Counted from the stretch's first letter, positions 27,471 through 37,344 are shown. The stretch: 64,000 nucleotides of DNA from Nonomuraea montanisoli (GCF_013363975.1 NZ_JABWGN010000001.1:708646-772645); one strand, 5' to 3'. Program-made: numbers and translations. Notes: a model not told the origin generated them from the sequence alone.

Positions 27471-28232
27471 ATGTGGCAGAGTTCTCACCCCCGGCACACC
27501 CAGCGGAGCGCACGGCGCCGGAGTCACCTGGGGGCGCTGGTCTGCCTCATGGCCGCGCTGTTCTTCGCGGGCGTGCTGCTGGGGACGCGGATGGGCGACG
27601 GCGCCGAGCCGACCGGCCACATCTACCTCAGCGAGACCGCGCCGCCCGTCGCCACCCCCACGCCGAAGCCGACGCCCAAGCCGGCGCGTCCCCGCGCCGA
27701 CCGGATCCCCCGCTCCACCACCACGGCCACGGCGATGCCGCGCGGGCGCAGCCGCGTCCAACCCTCCAAGACGCCGACCGGCGACCTCGTCCCCGGCTAC
27801 ACCGCCGGCGACCCGGTGCGCGTGCTCGGCGGCGACCAGGTCCTGCAGGTCCTGCCCGCCATGGCCGCGAAGGTCGTCGGCCTCACCAACACCGCCCGTA
27901 CCCGGCACGGCTGCGCCCCGCTGCGCGTCGACGGCAGGCTCACGCGCTCGGCCCGGGCCCACTCGACGGAGATGGCCCGCAGCGGCCGCTTCGAGCACGG
28001 GTCGCCCGACGGCGCGTCACCGTGGGACCGCATGGAGCGCGCCGGGTACCGCGCCGGCGCGGCCGAGAACATCGGCCGCGGCTACGCCTCACCGGAGGAG
28101 GCCGTGCAGGGCTGGCTCGACAGCCGCGACCACCGCCAGAACATCCTCAACTGCCGCATCCGGGCCATCGGCGTCGGCGTCGTGTCCGGCCCCGGCGGAC
28201 CGTGGTGGACGCAGGACTTCGGATATTCCTGA
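27471..28232 (+). CDS. secreted CAP-domain (SCP/PR1-like) protein
   Basis: 253 residues: a basic N-terminus, one hydrophobic signal or anchor helix (LGALVCLMAALFFAGVLLG), a Pro/Thr/Lys-rich linker, and a C-terminal CAP domain (about 130-253). The CAP motifs are VVGLTNTARTRHGC, LTRSARAHSTEMA, FEHGSPDG, GAAENIGRGY and NILNCRIRAIGVG. CAP domains in bacteria are extracellular and of mostly unknown activity. It is followed by two paralogous membrane proteins. Confidence 0.9.
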   Translation: MWQSSHPRHTQRSARRRSHLGALVCLMAALFFAGVLLGTRMGDGAEPTGHIYLSETAPPVATPTPKPTPKPARPRADRIPRSTTTATAMPRGRSRVQPSKTPTGDLVPGYTAGDPVRVLGGDQVLQVLPAMAAKVVGLTNTARTRHGCAPLRVDGRLTRSARAHSTEMARSGRFEHGSPDGASPWDRMERAGYRAGAAENIGRGYASPEEAVQGWLDSRDHRQNILNCRIRAIGVGVVSGPGGPWWTQDFGYS

Positions 28233-28243
28233 CGACCTCGCGG

Positions 28244-28249
28244 TAATCT
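28244..28249 (+). promoter_or_regulatory. -10 box of a leaderless membrane protein gene
   Basis: TAATCT, 7 nt, then ATG, without a ribosome-binding site. Confidence 0.5.
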
Positions 28250-28256
28250 CGCCCGC

Positions 28257-29228
28257 ATGGGTTTTCCCGACGACAGCGAGAGCAGCACCCAGCGGCTCGC
28301 CGGCCGCTTCCGCAGGAAGCGTGACGACGCCCCTGGGCCCGAGGCCGCCCCCACCCCCGAGACCAGCGCCTTCGCGACCCCCGAGACCAGTGCCTTCGCG
28401 ACCCCCGAGACCAGCGCCTTCGCGCGTCCGCCGTACCAGGACAAGGCGCCCGCGCAGCCCGCGCCCGTCGTCGAGGAGCCCCGGCGCCAGGAACGCCGCG
28501 CCACGTGGAGCCCGTACGCCGAGGGCCCGAAGTCGCGCGGTCCGCTCTGGTTCACCCTGGGCGGCGTCGCGGTGCTCGCCGCGCTCGTGGTCGGGCTGAT
28601 CATGATGTTCAAGGCCGGCTCCGAGTCGACCGCCATCGCCCCGACCCGCACCTCCGCGCCGCTGCCGACGACGCCGCCCGGCAAGTTCGGCTACGCGGCC
28701 GACCGGTCCACGGACCCCGAGCCGCTCACGGTCAAGGAGCTGTTCCCGACCAAGAAGTTCGCCTCGTCGGGACACTCGTACGAGATGACCATCACCAGCA
28801 AGCTCAAGAAGTGCGGCGACGGCGCGCTCGGCAGCAAGCTGCAGAAGGCCCTCAAGTCCGGCAAGTGCACCCAGCTCATCCGGGCCAGCTTCCGCGACAA
28901 GGCGGGCAAGGTCATCGGGACCGTCGGCGTGGCCAACCTCAAGACCGGGAAGAACGCCACCAAGGTCGCCTCCGCCGGCAGCCAGAGCAACTACGTCAAG
29001 CCGCTGCCCGGCAAGGACTCGGTCACCAAGCTGGTCGGCTCCGGCAGCGGCGGCGCCCAGGTGTGGGCGCACGGCCACTACGCGGTCATGATCTGGTTCC
29101 AGAACAAGGACGGCAGCAAGCCCGACAAGAAGAGCCAGAAGGCCATCATGGGGGCGGCCGTCGAGATCACCAAGGCGACGGTGTTCAAGGCGCTCGACCA
29201 GCGCTCGCTGACCGGCCACCCTGCCTGA
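28257..29228 (+). CDS. single-pass membrane protein with conserved extracellular domain
   Basis: 323 residues. N-terminal about 95 residues are cytoplasmic and Pro-rich with three PETSAFAT repeats. There is one helix at about 96-118 (WFTLGGVAVLAALVVGLIMM), then a Thr/Pro linker and an extracellular domain at about 155-315. That domain has Cys186 and Cys204 (KKCGDG, GKCTQLIRASF) and is shared with the next gene, which identifies tandem paralogues. No known domain is recognised. The transcript appears leaderless. Confidence 0.85.
   Translation: MGFPDDSESSTQRLAGRFRRKRDDAPGPEAAPTPETSAFATPETSAFATPETSAFARPPYQDKAPAQPAPVVEEPRRQERRATWSPYAEGPKSRGPLWFTLGGVAVLAALVVGLIMMFKAGSESTAIAPTRTSAPLPTTPPGKFGYAADRSTDPEPLTVKELFPTKKFASSGHSYEMTITSKLKKCGDGALGSKLQKALKSGKCTQLIRASFRDKAGKVIGTVGVANLKTGKNATKVASAGSQSNYVKPLPGKDSVTKLVGSGSGGAQVWAHGHYAVMIWFQNKDGSKPDKKSQKAIMGAAVEITKATVFKALDQRSLTGHPA
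28353..28424 (+). repeat. 24-bp in-frame tandem repeat, 3 copies
   Basis: Units at 28353, 28377 and 28401 (ACCCCCGAGACCAGCGCCTT and four more bases) differ by one base and encode TPETSAFA. Confidence 0.9.
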
Positions 29229-29317
29229 AACCCGCCTTTCACCCGACAAGGTCACAAAGCACTCACCTGATGCCGCCGGGAACGCCCATACCGCCATGAC
29301 GATCTCCCGACTCTCGC

Positions 29318-29323
29318 TAGGCT
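29318..29323 (+). promoter_or_regulatory. -10 box of the leaderless proline-rich protein gene
   Basis: TAGGCT, 7 nt, then ATG; no Shine-Dalgarno sequence. Confidence 0.5.
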
Positions 29324-29330
29324 CGCCCTT

Positions 29331-32300
29331 ATGCGTGGCCAGGAACCTGGGTCTGAGCACGATCACGGAGACGCCGGCGACCCGGCGGCGCCGGCGACGC
29401 CACCGCCGAGCTTCGGCCGGCCCGCTGAGCGACGCGCCTCCTCACCGCCGCCCCCGTCCCGTGAACCGTCCGACGTGACGGGGCGCGAGCGTCCCCCGTA
29501 CACGTGGGGCCCACCGCCGCTGCCGTCCTCCACCCGGGGGAGCGGTGAGCAGCCGGCCACGCCGCCGCCGTACGGTGAGTCGCCTCATGGGCGGTCGCCC
29601 TATGGCGGGGGTGGAGAGCACGCGGGCGGCGCGCATCCGTGGGAGGTGCCCGGAGGAGACGCGGCCCCCTACGACTGGTACGCGGACCCCTCCGCACCCG
29701 GCCCCACGCACCCGGAGACGACGGACCCGTCGCGACCGCCGCATGTCGCGTACCCGGGGCCGAACGCGGGGGCGTCGCACCCGGCGCATCCCACGTCCCC
29801 GCAGAGCCCTGCCCAGGCGTTCCCCCAGGGCGGTCCCTCGGCGTTCCCCCAGGGCGGCGCCCCGGGACATCCGCAGGGCGCGGCCCCGGCCGACGACGCC
29901 ACGCCGTGGGCCACTCCCGAGCCTGACTCCTGGACCACCGACCCGTCCGCCACCTGGCCCGCCCCCGAGCCGGGCCCCTGGCACGTACCCGAGCCGGGCC
30001 CCTGGCACGTACCCGGCTCTCAGCCTCCCTCGGAGCACCCGACGGGAGCCGCACCGAACTCACCGGGACAGCCGTCACCGCCGGCACATGCGTATCCCAC
30101 GTCCCCGACCGACTCGCCGCCCCAGGCGGGATCGCCAGACCGGACGGGACTCACCGCGCAGGCGGGACCAGACCCGCAGTCGGGAGCAGTCCCGCAGCCG
30201 GGAGCAGCCGGTCCTGCCGGGCAGGCGGTCCCTCCCACGCAGGCCGGACCAGCCGGACAGGCGGGACCGCCCACGCAGGCCGGATCACGGGAGCAGCCTC
30301 CGCCCTGGGCGGCCGACCCGGTCGTGCCCGGCGCGCCGCGCTGGGAGCCGCCGCCTGCCTTCACGGCCGCGGCGGCGGGTATGCAGGTGTGGCCCGCCCC
30401 CGTCGCCGACCCGCCCGCCATGCCGCCGTGGCCCGCCGCCACAGGCGAACCCGTGCCCGGCCTCGACAACGACGAAGCCCTCACCACGGACCGCCCGGCC
30501 CCGAACCACCCGACACCGACGGGCCGTCCGGCCTCCGGCGTTCCCGACCCCGCATCCGGTTTCGGCACGTCCTCGGGTGCTCCCGCCTTCCCTGGCGCTC
30601 CGGCCGCCGGCACCTTCGACCCCAACACCACGGCCCCCCACACGCCGGCGCCTCCGTACGGCTCCACCGGCCACCCCTCAGGCCCTCACCCCGTGACCCT
30701 CCAGAGCGGCGACCGACCACACGCCCCAGGACCCCACGGATCAGGCCCCCAGAGCTCAGGCCACCAGAGCTCAGGGCCGCACAACTCAGGAGCGCACAGC
30801 CCAGGACCGCAGGGGTCGGGACCGCAGGGATCGGGACCGCAGGGATCGGGACCGCACCACGTGGGCCCTCAGACCGCCCACACCCCGCCCCCACGCGCCT
30901 TCGACCCCAACGCCACGCAGCCGGACGTGTTCGACTCCGACCTGACAGCCCCTCACCCCATCGAGGCCGGCCGTCCCCGCGCCGCCCAGCCGACCGGAGC
31001 GACGCCAAGCCCCTCAGGCCCTCCGACGGGTCCCGGCGCTCCCCATGAGTCCGCCGCCCACGGCGGTCCGCACACCCCGGCCTCGGTCACTCCCCAGGGC
31101 CCCGCTCAAGGCGGACCGCACACACCCGCGCCCGGTGCTCCTCAGGGGATTGCCCAAGGCGGACCGCACCCCCCGGTCCCCGGTGTGCCGTCCTCGGCCG
31201 CCCCGCACACACCCCACGTCAAGAGCGCCGGCCACACTCCCGGCTCCGCTCCGGCGGGTTGGCCCGGAGCGGACGCGAACGACACCATCCCCGCCGGACC
31301 ACACCCGTCCATCCCCGGGGAGACCGTCCCCCACCTGACCCGCCCGGCCACTCCCGGCGCGCCACCACAGCCCCAGCCGCAGCAGGCTCACTCGCCACAG
31401 ACCGGCCCTCAGCAGGCTGCCCCCTCCCAAACCGGCCTCTCACAGGCCGGGACACCTCAGGCCGGAGCACGTCAGGCCGGGGCACCTCAGGCCGGGGCAC
31501 CTCAGACCGGGACACCTCAGACCGGGACACCTCAGACCGGCTTCCCGCAGGCCACACCACCGCAGGCTCAGCAAGGCGCCCCTACCGGCATCCACCCCGG
31601 CGAGCAGGCAGGCCCCGCCACGCCCTCCGGCGGCCACCCCGCCGCGCCCGGCGACTCGTCGCACCACCCCCACGGTGTACGCCCCGCCGAGCCCAACGAC
31701 GTCCCCGTCTGGCCGCCCGTCGAGCACCACGGCCACCCCCAAGGGGCCACCGCTCCACAGGCACAGACCGGCGCCCCTCAGGCCACCACGCCCACGACAG
31801 GGGGCCCGCACACGCCCGCCACCTCTCCAGGAGGAACCCCCTCACCCGGCGGAACCCACCCCGCCCCGGGCCGGCCCACGGCCCCCCACCCGGTCCCCCA
31901 GGCCCCAGGCCATCCCACGGCCGCCCACCCCCCGAACGGCCAGACCCCGCTGGGCCCAGCCGCCCAAGGCCCAGCCGCCCAAGGCCAGACCACGCCTGGC
32001 CAGCCCACCTCCGGCCAGGCGGCACAGCAGCAGAGCACTCCCGGACAGCCGGCCCCCAACGGGCATGACGCCGCCCGCCCGCCCGGCGGCTGGCCGCCCC
32101 CGCCCCAGACCGAGGAGCAGCGCCAGGAGGAGCAGCTTCCCGAGCTGCCCTTCGGCCGCGACATGTGGGGCAGGCCGAGCAACCCGCCGCCCCGCTCCCC
32201 GCTCTCGCCCGCGTCGTTCGACCTGCCCGCCTCGGCGCCGACCCGGATCGGCGGTCACCCGCTGGGCGCGTTCAAGCAGCCGCCGGCCTCGCCCGCGCCC

Positions 32301-33101
32301 CCGGCCGCCCAGCCCAGCAAGGCCAAGCGGGCCGTCCTGGCCGTCGTCGGCGTTCTCGTCCTCGGAGGCGTCGCCACGGGTGGCTTCTTCGCGTACAAGT
32401 CGCTGAGCGCGCCCGCGTCCACGGCCGCCGGCAAGCGGACCTCGGCTCCCGCCTCCGCGCCGCCCTCGTCCGCGCCGACCGGCTCGGCACCGACCGAATC
32501 GGCGCCGACCGATTCCGCGCCGACGGCGGCGTCACCCACGGCGAGCACGTCGCCGGGCGCAACGGCGGCGACCATGCTCGACTCCGAGGCGACGGACAAG
32601 CGCAAGCTGTCGCTGTCCGAGGCGTTCGGGGAGAAGAAGGTGGAGGCGGCCGGCACCACGTTCTCCCGGGTCGAGACGGACATGGAGAACGACTGCCGCA
32701 AGGCCGCCGCGGGACCGTTCGCCGAGGCGCTGCACGACCAGAAGTGCAGCAGGGTGCTGCGGGCGACGTACGTCGACAGCAAGCGCCGTTACGCAGTGAC
32801 CAGCGGCATCGCGGTGCTCCCCAGCAAGGACGCCGCCATGCGCGCCGACCAGTCCAAGAACCTGGGCCGCAACCTGTGGTTCCGCGCCCTCCCGGGCCCC
32901 GGCGGCTCCGGCGGCGAGCGCGTGGACATCGCGGGCGGCTACGCGGCGGGCCTGGTGTGGGGGCGCTACATCGTGTTCAGCTACGCCACCTACGCCGACG
33001 GCCACACGCCCGCGGCCAAGGACCGGACGCTGGGCAAGGTGAGCGACGCCTTCCGCGACGAGATGTCCCTCGTCCTGGAGCGCCGCATCTCCAACGACTG
33101 A
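29331..33101 (+). CDS. giant proline-rich single-pass membrane protein
   Basis: 1256 residues. The first about 990 are disordered and dominated by Pro, Gly, Ala, Gln and Thr with local repeats (EPGPWHVP twice; SGPQGSGPQG; QAGAPQAGAPQTGTPQTG). One helix follows (RAVLAVVGVLVLGGVATGGF, about 1000-1022), then a Ser/Thr/Pro linker and a C-terminal extracellular domain of about 165 residues. This domain is paralogous to that of the preceding gene: LSLSEAFGEKK matches LTVKELFPTKK, and two Cys (NDCRK, QKCSRVLRATY) are conserved. The coding frame is continuous throughout. Function unknown. Confidence 0.88.
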   Translation: MRGQEPGSEHDHGDAGDPAAPATPPPSFGRPAERRASSPPPPSREPSDVTGRERPPYTWGPPPLPSSTRGSGEQPATPPPYGESPHGRSPYGGGGEHAGGAHPWEVPGGDAAPYDWYADPSAPGPTHPETTDPSRPPHVAYPGPNAGASHPAHPTSPQSPAQAFPQGGPSAFPQGGAPGHPQGAAPADDATPWATPEPDSWTTDPSATWPAPEPGPWHVPEPGPWHVPGSQPPSEHPTGAAPNSPGQPSPPAHAYPTSPTDSPPQAGSPDRTGLTAQAGPDPQSGAVPQPGAAGPAGQAVPPTQAGPAGQAGPPTQAGSREQPPPWAADPVVPGAPRWEPPPAFTAAAAGMQVWPAPVADPPAMPPWPAATGEPVPGLDNDEALTTDRPAPNHPTPTGRPASGVPDPASGFGTSSGAPAFPGAPAAGTFDPNTTAPHTPAPPYGSTGHPSGPHPVTLQSGDRPHAPGPHGSGPQSSGHQSSGPHNSGAHSPGPQGSGPQGSGPQGSGPHHVGPQTAHTPPPRAFDPNATQPDVFDSDLTAPHPIEAGRPRAAQPTGATPSPSGPPTGPGAPHESAAHGGPHTPASVTPQGPAQGGPHTPAPGAPQGIAQGGPHPPVPGVPSSAAPHTPHVKSAGHTPGSAPAGWPGADANDTIPAGPHPSIPGETVPHLTRPATPGAPPQPQPQQAHSPQTGPQQAAPSQTGLSQAGTPQAGARQAGAPQAGAPQTGTPQTGTPQTGFPQATPPQAQQGAPTGIHPGEQAGPATPSGGHPAAPGDSSHHPHGVRPAEPNDVPVWPPVEHHGHPQGATAPQAQTGAPQATTPTTGGPHTPATSPGGTPSPGGTHPAPGRPTAPHPVPQAPGHPTAAHPPNGQTPLGPAAQGPAAQGQTTPGQPTSGQAAQQQSTPGQPAPNGHDAARPPGGWPPPPQTEEQRQEEQLPELPFGRDMWGRPSNPPPRSPLSPASFDLPASAPTRIGGHPLGAFKQPPASPAPPAAQPSKAKRAVLAVVGVLVLGGVATGGFFAYKSLSAPASTAAGKRTSAPASAPPSSAPTGSAPTESAPTDSAPTAASPTASTSPGATAATMLDSEATDKRKLSLSEAFGEKKVEAAGTTFSRVETDMENDCRKAAAGPFAEALHDQKCSRVLRATYVDSKRRYAVTSGIAVLPSKDAAMRADQSKNLGRNLWFRALPGPGGSGGERVDIAGGYAAGLVWGRYIVFSYATYADGHTPAAKDRTLGKVSDAFRDEMSLVLERRISND

Positions 33102-33187
33102 CCCGGCCAAACCGCCCGCACCCCGAACGACCGACCCACCCAAACCGCCCGCACCTCCAACGGCTGGCCCGGACGAAGCGCCCGCAC
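33089..33187. repeat. 33-bp tandem repeat spanning the end of the proline-rich gene
   Basis: Three diverged units start at 33089, 33122 and 33155; each ends in CGCCCGCAC. The stop codon (33099-33101) lies in the first unit and is changed to CGA or TGG in the others. Confidence 0.75.
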
Positions 33188-33240
33188 CTGGAACGGCCCA
33201 CACGGCCGCTGCCCACACCTCTCGGGCGGCGGCCGGCCCG

Positions 33241-34356
33241 TCAGAGGGTGCGTACGCGTCGCGTCGCGGCGGCGCGTACCGCCAGCTCCTCCGCCGGCGG
33301 GTAACGGACCTCCTCCAGGCACAGGCCGTGGGCGGGCGCGACATGCACCCCGCTGTCCCGTACGGCCCCCGCCAGCACCTGCCCCGGCCACGCGACCGGC
33401 CGGCGACCATCGCCCACGGCCAGCAGCGCGCCCACGAGCGCCCGCACCATCGAGTGGCAGAACGCGTCAGCCACCACGGTCGCCACCAGCAGCCCGTCCT
33501 CCTGCCGCACCCACCGCAGCCGGTGCAGCTCGCGGATCGTGGTGGCCCCCTCGCGCTTCTTGCAGAACGCCGCGAAGTCGTGCTCGCCCAGCAGCCGCTC
33601 GGCGGCGGCGTTCATGGCGTCGAGGTCCAGCGGGCGGTTGTGCCATACGACCTCGCGCCGCCGCAGCGGGTCTCCCCCGCCGGGCGCGTCGGTCACCCGG
33701 TACGCGTACCGGCGGGACAGAGCGGAGAAACGCGCGTCAAAGCCCTCAGAAGCCACGGAGACCCGATGAACCCGTACATCAGGCGGAAGTACCCCAGCCA
33801 GCCGTCGCACGAGCGTGGCGAGGCGCTCATCCACGTCCAGCGGCAACTCCTCGACCGCCGCCTCGCCGTCGGCGTCCTGCCCCGCGCCCTCCCCAGCGGC
33901 GTCCGGCCGCGCATCCTCTCCGTCGACGCCCCGACCCACATCGTCTCCGTCGACGCCCGGACCCACATCGTCTCCATCGGCATCCGGGCCCGCGCGCTCC
34001 GCGGTGACCGCGAGATCCCCGCCACCCGCCGGCACCGGCCCCTCCCCGCCGACCGATCCGGCCGCTACGACCGATCCCCCACCGACGACCGATCCCGCGC
34101 CGGCGGCCGGGCGGCGGCGGTTGCGGTCGAGCTCGGACAGACAGCCCACCGCGACATCCACGTGCGCCACCTGGTGCCGCGCGTGCACCCCGGCGTCGGT
34201 CCGTCCCGCCACCGTCAGCGCGGGCGGGCCGGCCAGGCGCAGGATCCGGCCGAGCGCCTGCTCGATCTCCCCCTGGACGGTACGCCGCCCCGGCTGGCGG
34301 GCCCAGCCGGAGAAATCGGTGCCGTCGTACCCGAGGTCGAGGCGGAGCCTTACCAC
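33241..34356 (-). CDS. truA: tRNA pseudouridine(38-40) synthase TruA with acidic insert
   Basis: 371 residues; bacterial TruA is usually 250-290. It opens [20 protein letters not shown], and the catalytic Asp54 is in [12 protein letters not shown]. Residues about 81-168 are an insert of Gly/Asp/Ala repeats (VDGDDVG), after which TruA resumes ([39 protein letters not shown]). GTG start with GGGAGG 6 nt upstream. Position downstream of rplQ is conserved in actinobacteria. Confidence 0.95.
   Translation of the reverse strand: MVRLRLDLGYDGTDFSGWARQPGRRTVQGEIEQALGRILRLAGPPALTVAGRTDAGVHARHQVAHVDVAVGCLSELDRNRRRPAAGAGSVVGGGSVVAAGSVGGEGPVPAGGGDLAVTAERAGPDADGDDVGPGVDGDDVGRGVDGEDARPDAAGEGAGQDADGEAAVEELPLDVDERLATLVRRLAGVLPPDVRVHRVSVASEGFDARFSALSRRYAYRVTDAPGGGDPLRRREVVWHNRPLDLDAMNAAAERLLGEHDFAAFCKKREGATTIRELHRLRWVRQEDGLLVATVVADAFCHSMVRALVGALLAVGDGRRPVAWPGQVLAGAVRDSGVHVAPAHGLCLEEVRYPPAEELAVRAAATRRVRTL
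33919..33999 (-). repeat. 27-bp in-frame tandem repeat in truA, 3 copies
   Basis: Units start at 33919, 33946 and 33973 (plus strand TCCGTCGACGCCCSGACCCA...; the third is diverged) and encode nine-residue VDGDDVG-type peptides in the TruA insert. Confidence 0.75.
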
Positions 34357-34421
34357 GAGTTACCTCCCCGAGCCGCGCACCAGCACGGCAGAAATCACCA
34401 CAGAACCACGGAAACGCGAAC

Positions 34422-34454
34422 CGGGCCCGGCACCCCGTGAGGGAGCCGGGCCCG
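34422..34454 (-). terminator. terminator after rplQ
   Basis: CGGGCCCGGC and GCCGGGCCCG enclose a loop that itself can pair (CCC with GGG). It starts 22 nt past the rplQ stop and ends the alpha operon before truA. Confidence 0.75.
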
Positions 34455-34475
34455 CGACATCTGCGGCCTGAAGGA

Positions 34476-35027
34476 TCAGGCCTCGTCCTTCTTCGCCTCG
34501 GCCGAAGCGTCGGCGTCGGCGGCCTCGGCGGCGGGCGCCTCGTCGGCGGCCTGAGCCTCGGCGGGAGCCTCGGTCTCCTCCGCCGGAGCCTCGTCCTCGG
34601 CCTTCGCCGGAGCGGCGGCCGGGGCAGCGGCGGCGGGGGCCTCGGAGCGGGAGACGCGAACCGGGTTCAGCGGCTCGGTCACCAGCTCGATGACCGCCAT
34701 CGGAGCGTTGTCACCCTTGCGCGGCCCCACCTTGGTGATGCGGGTGTAGCCGCCCGGACGCTCGGCGAACGTCGTCGCGAGCTCCGTGAACAGGTGGTGG
34801 ACGACGCCCTTGTCCTTGACGACCTCGAGGACCTGGCGACGGTTGTGGATGTCGCCCTTCTTCGCCTTGGTGATCAGGCGCTCCGCCACCGGGCGGAGGC
34901 GCTTGGCCTTGGCAACCGTGGTGCGGATCTTGCCGTGGCGGAACAGGTCCGTGGCCAGGTTGGCCAGGATCAGCCGCTCGTGGGCAGGGCTGCCGCCAAG
35001 ACGTGCGCCCTTGGTGGGCTTGGGCAT
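34476..35027 (-). CDS. rplQ: 50S ribosomal protein L17
   Basis: 183 residues. The L17 body covers about 1-115 ([52 protein letters not shown]). The remaining about 65 residues are an Ala/Glu/Pro-rich acidic tail, long compared with the 127-residue E. coli protein but of a type seen in actinobacteria. ATG with AAGGAG at good spacing. Last gene of the alpha operon. Confidence 0.97.
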   Translation of the reverse strand: MPKPTKGARLGGSPAHERLILANLATDLFRHGKIRTTVAKAKRLRPVAERLITKAKKGDIHNRRQVLEVVKDKGVVHHLFTELATTFAERPGGYTRITKVGPRKGDNAPMAVIELVTEPLNPVRVSRSEAPAAAAPAAAPAKAEDEAPAEETEAPAEAQAADEAPAAEAADADASAEAKKDEA

Positions 35028-35176
35028 TGCGTTCTCCTTGTGAGTTAACCCGCTCCGGCCGTACCAGGTACCGGAGTCGGGCCGGAGGCACCCGTCGGGT
35101 GCCGTCCGTTCCTGTCACACCCGCGCGGGCGGACGAGCCGCCCGGCGCGGGAGGGGTGCGAGAGACCTCGCGAGGC

Positions 35177-36193
35177 TCAGTACTGCTCGGTCTCGACGTA
35201 CGCGCTGTCGTCGTCGTCGTAACCGGCGCCGGCCACCGCGCTCGGGTCGAACCCGGGCGGGGAGTCCTTGAGCGCCAGCGACATCTCGTGCAGCTTCTGC
35301 TTGACCTCTTCGATCGACTTGGCGCCGAAGTTCCTGATGTCCAGCAGGTCCTGCTCGCTGCGGGCGACGAGCTCACCCACGGTGTGGATGCCCTCGCGCT
35401 TGAGGCAGTTGTAGGACCGGACGGTCAGGTTGAGCTCCTCGATCGGCAGCGCCAGGTCGGCCGCCAGGGCGGCGTCGGTCGGCGACGGGCCGATGTCGAT
35501 GCCCTCGGCCTCGACGTTGAGCTCGCGGGCCAGGCCGAACAGCTCGACGAGGGTCTTACCGGCGGAGGCCACCGCGTCGCGGGGCTTCATGGCCGGCTTG
35601 GTCTCGACGTCCAGGATGAGGCGGTCGAAGTCGGTGCGCTGCTCGACTCGGGTGGCCTCGACCTTGTAGGTGACCTTGAGCACCGGCGAGTAGATGGAGT
35701 CGATCGGGATGCGACCGATCTCCTGGCCGGGCTGCTTGTTCTGCGCGGCGGAGACGTAGCCGCGACCGCGCTCGACGGTCAGCTCCATCTCCAGCTTCGC
35801 CTTGCCGTTCAGCGTGGCGATGCGCAGCTCCGGGTTGTGCACCTCGACACCGGCCGGCGGCGCGATGTCGGCGGCGGTGACCTCGCCGGGGCCCTGCTTG
35901 CGCAGGTACATCACGACCGGCTCGTCGTGCTCCGAGGAGACGACCAGTTCCTTGAGGTTGAGGATGATGTCGGTGACGTCTTCCTTGACCCCGGGAACGG
36001 TCGAGAACTCGTGCAGCACGCCCTCGATCCGGATGCTCGTCACGGCCGCGCCCGGAATGGACGACAGCAGCGTGCGGCGGAGCGAGTTGCCGATGGTGTA
36101 GCCGAAGCCCGGCTCCAGCGGCTCGATGATGAACCGGGACCGGGTGTCGTCGATCGACTCTTCGAGAAGAGTCGGACGCTGAGCGATCAGCAT
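35177..36193 (-). CDS. rpoA: RNA polymerase alpha subunit
   Basis: 338 residues, normal length. The N-terminal dimerisation domain carries [20 protein letters not shown]. The C-terminal domain, which contacts UP elements and activators, has [20 protein letters not shown] and [22 protein letters not shown] with GGGGAGAA upstream. It is separated from rpsD by a hairpin and a candidate internal promoter. Confidence 0.98.
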   Translation of the reverse strand: MLIAQRPTLLEESIDDTRSRFIIEPLEPGFGYTIGNSLRRTLLSSIPGAAVTSIRIEGVLHEFSTVPGVKEDVTDIILNLKELVVSSEHDEPVVMYLRKQGPGEVTAADIAPPAGVEVHNPELRIATLNGKAKLEMELTVERGRGYVSAAQNKQPGQEIGRIPIDSIYSPVLKVTYKVEATRVEQRTDFDRLILDVETKPAMKPRDAVASAGKTLVELFGLARELNVEAEGIDIGPSPTDAALAADLALPIEELNLTVRSYNCLKREGIHTVGELVARSEQDLLDIRNFGAKSIEEVKQKLHEMSLALKDSPPGFDPSAVAGAGYDDDDSAYVETEQY

Positions 36194-36224
36194 GGGGTTC
36201 TCCCCTGGTCGTGTGGCGACCGCT

Positions 36225-36253
36225 ATATGACGCCACTCCGATATACAGCCTAA
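36225..36253 (-). promoter_or_regulatory. candidate internal promoter for rpoA-rplQ
   Basis: On the minus strand TTAGGC (36248-36253) is followed after 17 nt by TCATAT (36225-36230), about 35 nt upstream of the rpoA ATG and just after the hairpin that follows rpsD. Confidence 0.4.
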
Positions 36254-36280
36254 ATGGCGTACGGCGGGCCGTACGCCATT
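36253..36280 (-). terminator. hairpin between rpsD and rpoA
   Basis: AATGGCGTACGG and CCGTACGCCATT form a perfect 12-bp stem with a 4-nt loop, 14 nt beyond the rpsD stop. It may be a partial terminator or an mRNA-stabilising element inside the operon. Confidence 0.65.
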
Positions 36281-36293
36281 CAGCGGGCGAGGA

Positions 36294-36920
36294 CTACTTG
36301 GAGTAGTACTCGACGATCAGCTGCTCCTGGACCTGGGTGTCGATCTGCTGGCGGACCGGCAGCTGGTGAACCAGGACGCGGAGCTTCTCCGGCACGACGC
36401 CCAGCCAGGCCGGGACGGTGCGCTCGCCGGCGGTGGCGCGGGCCACCTCGTACGGCATGAGGCTGCGCTTGTTCTCGCGGACCTCGATGATGTCGTGCTC
36501 GCGCACGCGGTACGACGGGATGTCGACCTTCTTGCCGTTCACCAGGAAGTGGCCGTGACGGACCTGCTGGCGGGCGGCGTCGCGCGACTGGGCGAAACCG
36601 GCGCGGTAGACGACGTTGTCGAGGCGGGTCTCCAGGATCTGGAGCAGCACCTCACCCGTCTTGCCGGTCTTGCGGGTGGCTTCCTCGTAGTAGTTGTGGA
36701 ACTGCTTCTCGAGGACGCCGTAGATACGACGGGTCTTCTGCTTCTCGCGAAGCTGAAGCTGGTACTCGGACTCCTTCGGACGTCCGCGACCGTGCTCACC
36801 CGGCGGGTAGGGACGGATCTCGATGGGGCACTTGGCGGACTCGCACTTGCTGCCCTTCAGGAAGAGCTTCGTCTTCTCGCGACGGCAGAGCTTGCAGTCC
36901 GCGCCCGTGTAACGAGCCAT
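36294..36920 (-). CDS. rpsD: 30S ribosomal protein S4
   Basis: 208 residues. It is the zinc-binding form, with CKLC and a second Cys pair (SKCESAKC) in the first 32 residues. The S4 RNA-binding domain ([40 protein letters not shown]) follows. S4 starts 30S assembly. ATG 19 nt downstream of rpsK. Confidence 0.97.
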   Translation of the reverse strand: MARYTGADCKLCRREKTKLFLKGSKCESAKCPIEIRPYPPGEHGRGRPKESEYQLQLREKQKTRRIYGVLEKQFHNYYEEATRKTGKTGEVLLQILETRLDNVVYRAGFAQSRDAARQQVRHGHFLVNGKKVDIPSYRVREHDIIEVRENKRSLMPYEVARATAGERTVPAWLGVVPEKLRVLVHQLPVRQQIDTQVQEQLIVEYYSK

Positions 36921-36939
36921 TTCTCAATATCTCCTGGGA

Positions 36940-37344
36940 TCAGACGCGGCGGCGCTTCGGCGGACGGCAGCCGTTGTGCGGGACCGGGGTGACGTCCTGG
37001 ATCGACCCGACCTCGAGGCCGGTGGCCTGGAGGGAACGGATCGCGGTCTCGCGGCCGGAGCCCGGACCCTTGACGAAGACGTCGACCTTCCGCATGCCGT
37101 GCTCCATGGCGCGGCGGGCGGCGTTCTCGGCGGCCATCTGGGCGGCGAACGGGGTGGACTTACGGGAGCCCTTGAAACCCACGTGGCCGGCGCTGGCCCA
37201 GGAGATCACGTTCCCGTTGGGGTCGGTGATCGAAACGATCGTGTTGTTGAACGTGCTCTTGATGTGGGCGTGCCCATGAGCGACGTTCTTCTTCTCCTTG
37301 CGGCGCACCTTCTTCGGCGCACCCTGACGGCTCTTAGGAGGCAT
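36940..37344 (-). CDS. rpsK: 30S ribosomal protein S11
   Basis: 134 residues: [34 protein letters not shown] and the C-terminal [16 protein letters not shown] are the S11 signatures. ATG with AGGAGGC nearby. It lies 114 nt downstream of rpsM and 19 nt upstream of rpsD. Confidence 0.97.
   Translation of the reverse strand: MPPKSRQGAPKKVRRKEKKNVAHGHAHIKSTFNNTIVSITDPNGNVISWASAGHVGFKGSRKSTPFAAQMAAENAARRAMEHGMRKVDVFVKGPGSGRETAIRSLQATGLEVGSIQDVTPVPHNGCRPPKRRRV

Noticed and set aside
29639..32406. Several Arg/Pro-rich frames overlapping the proline-rich protein gene
   Set aside because: The frame at 29331 continues without interruption into a recognisable membrane helix and a domain paralogous to the previous gene; the others are out-of-frame shadows.
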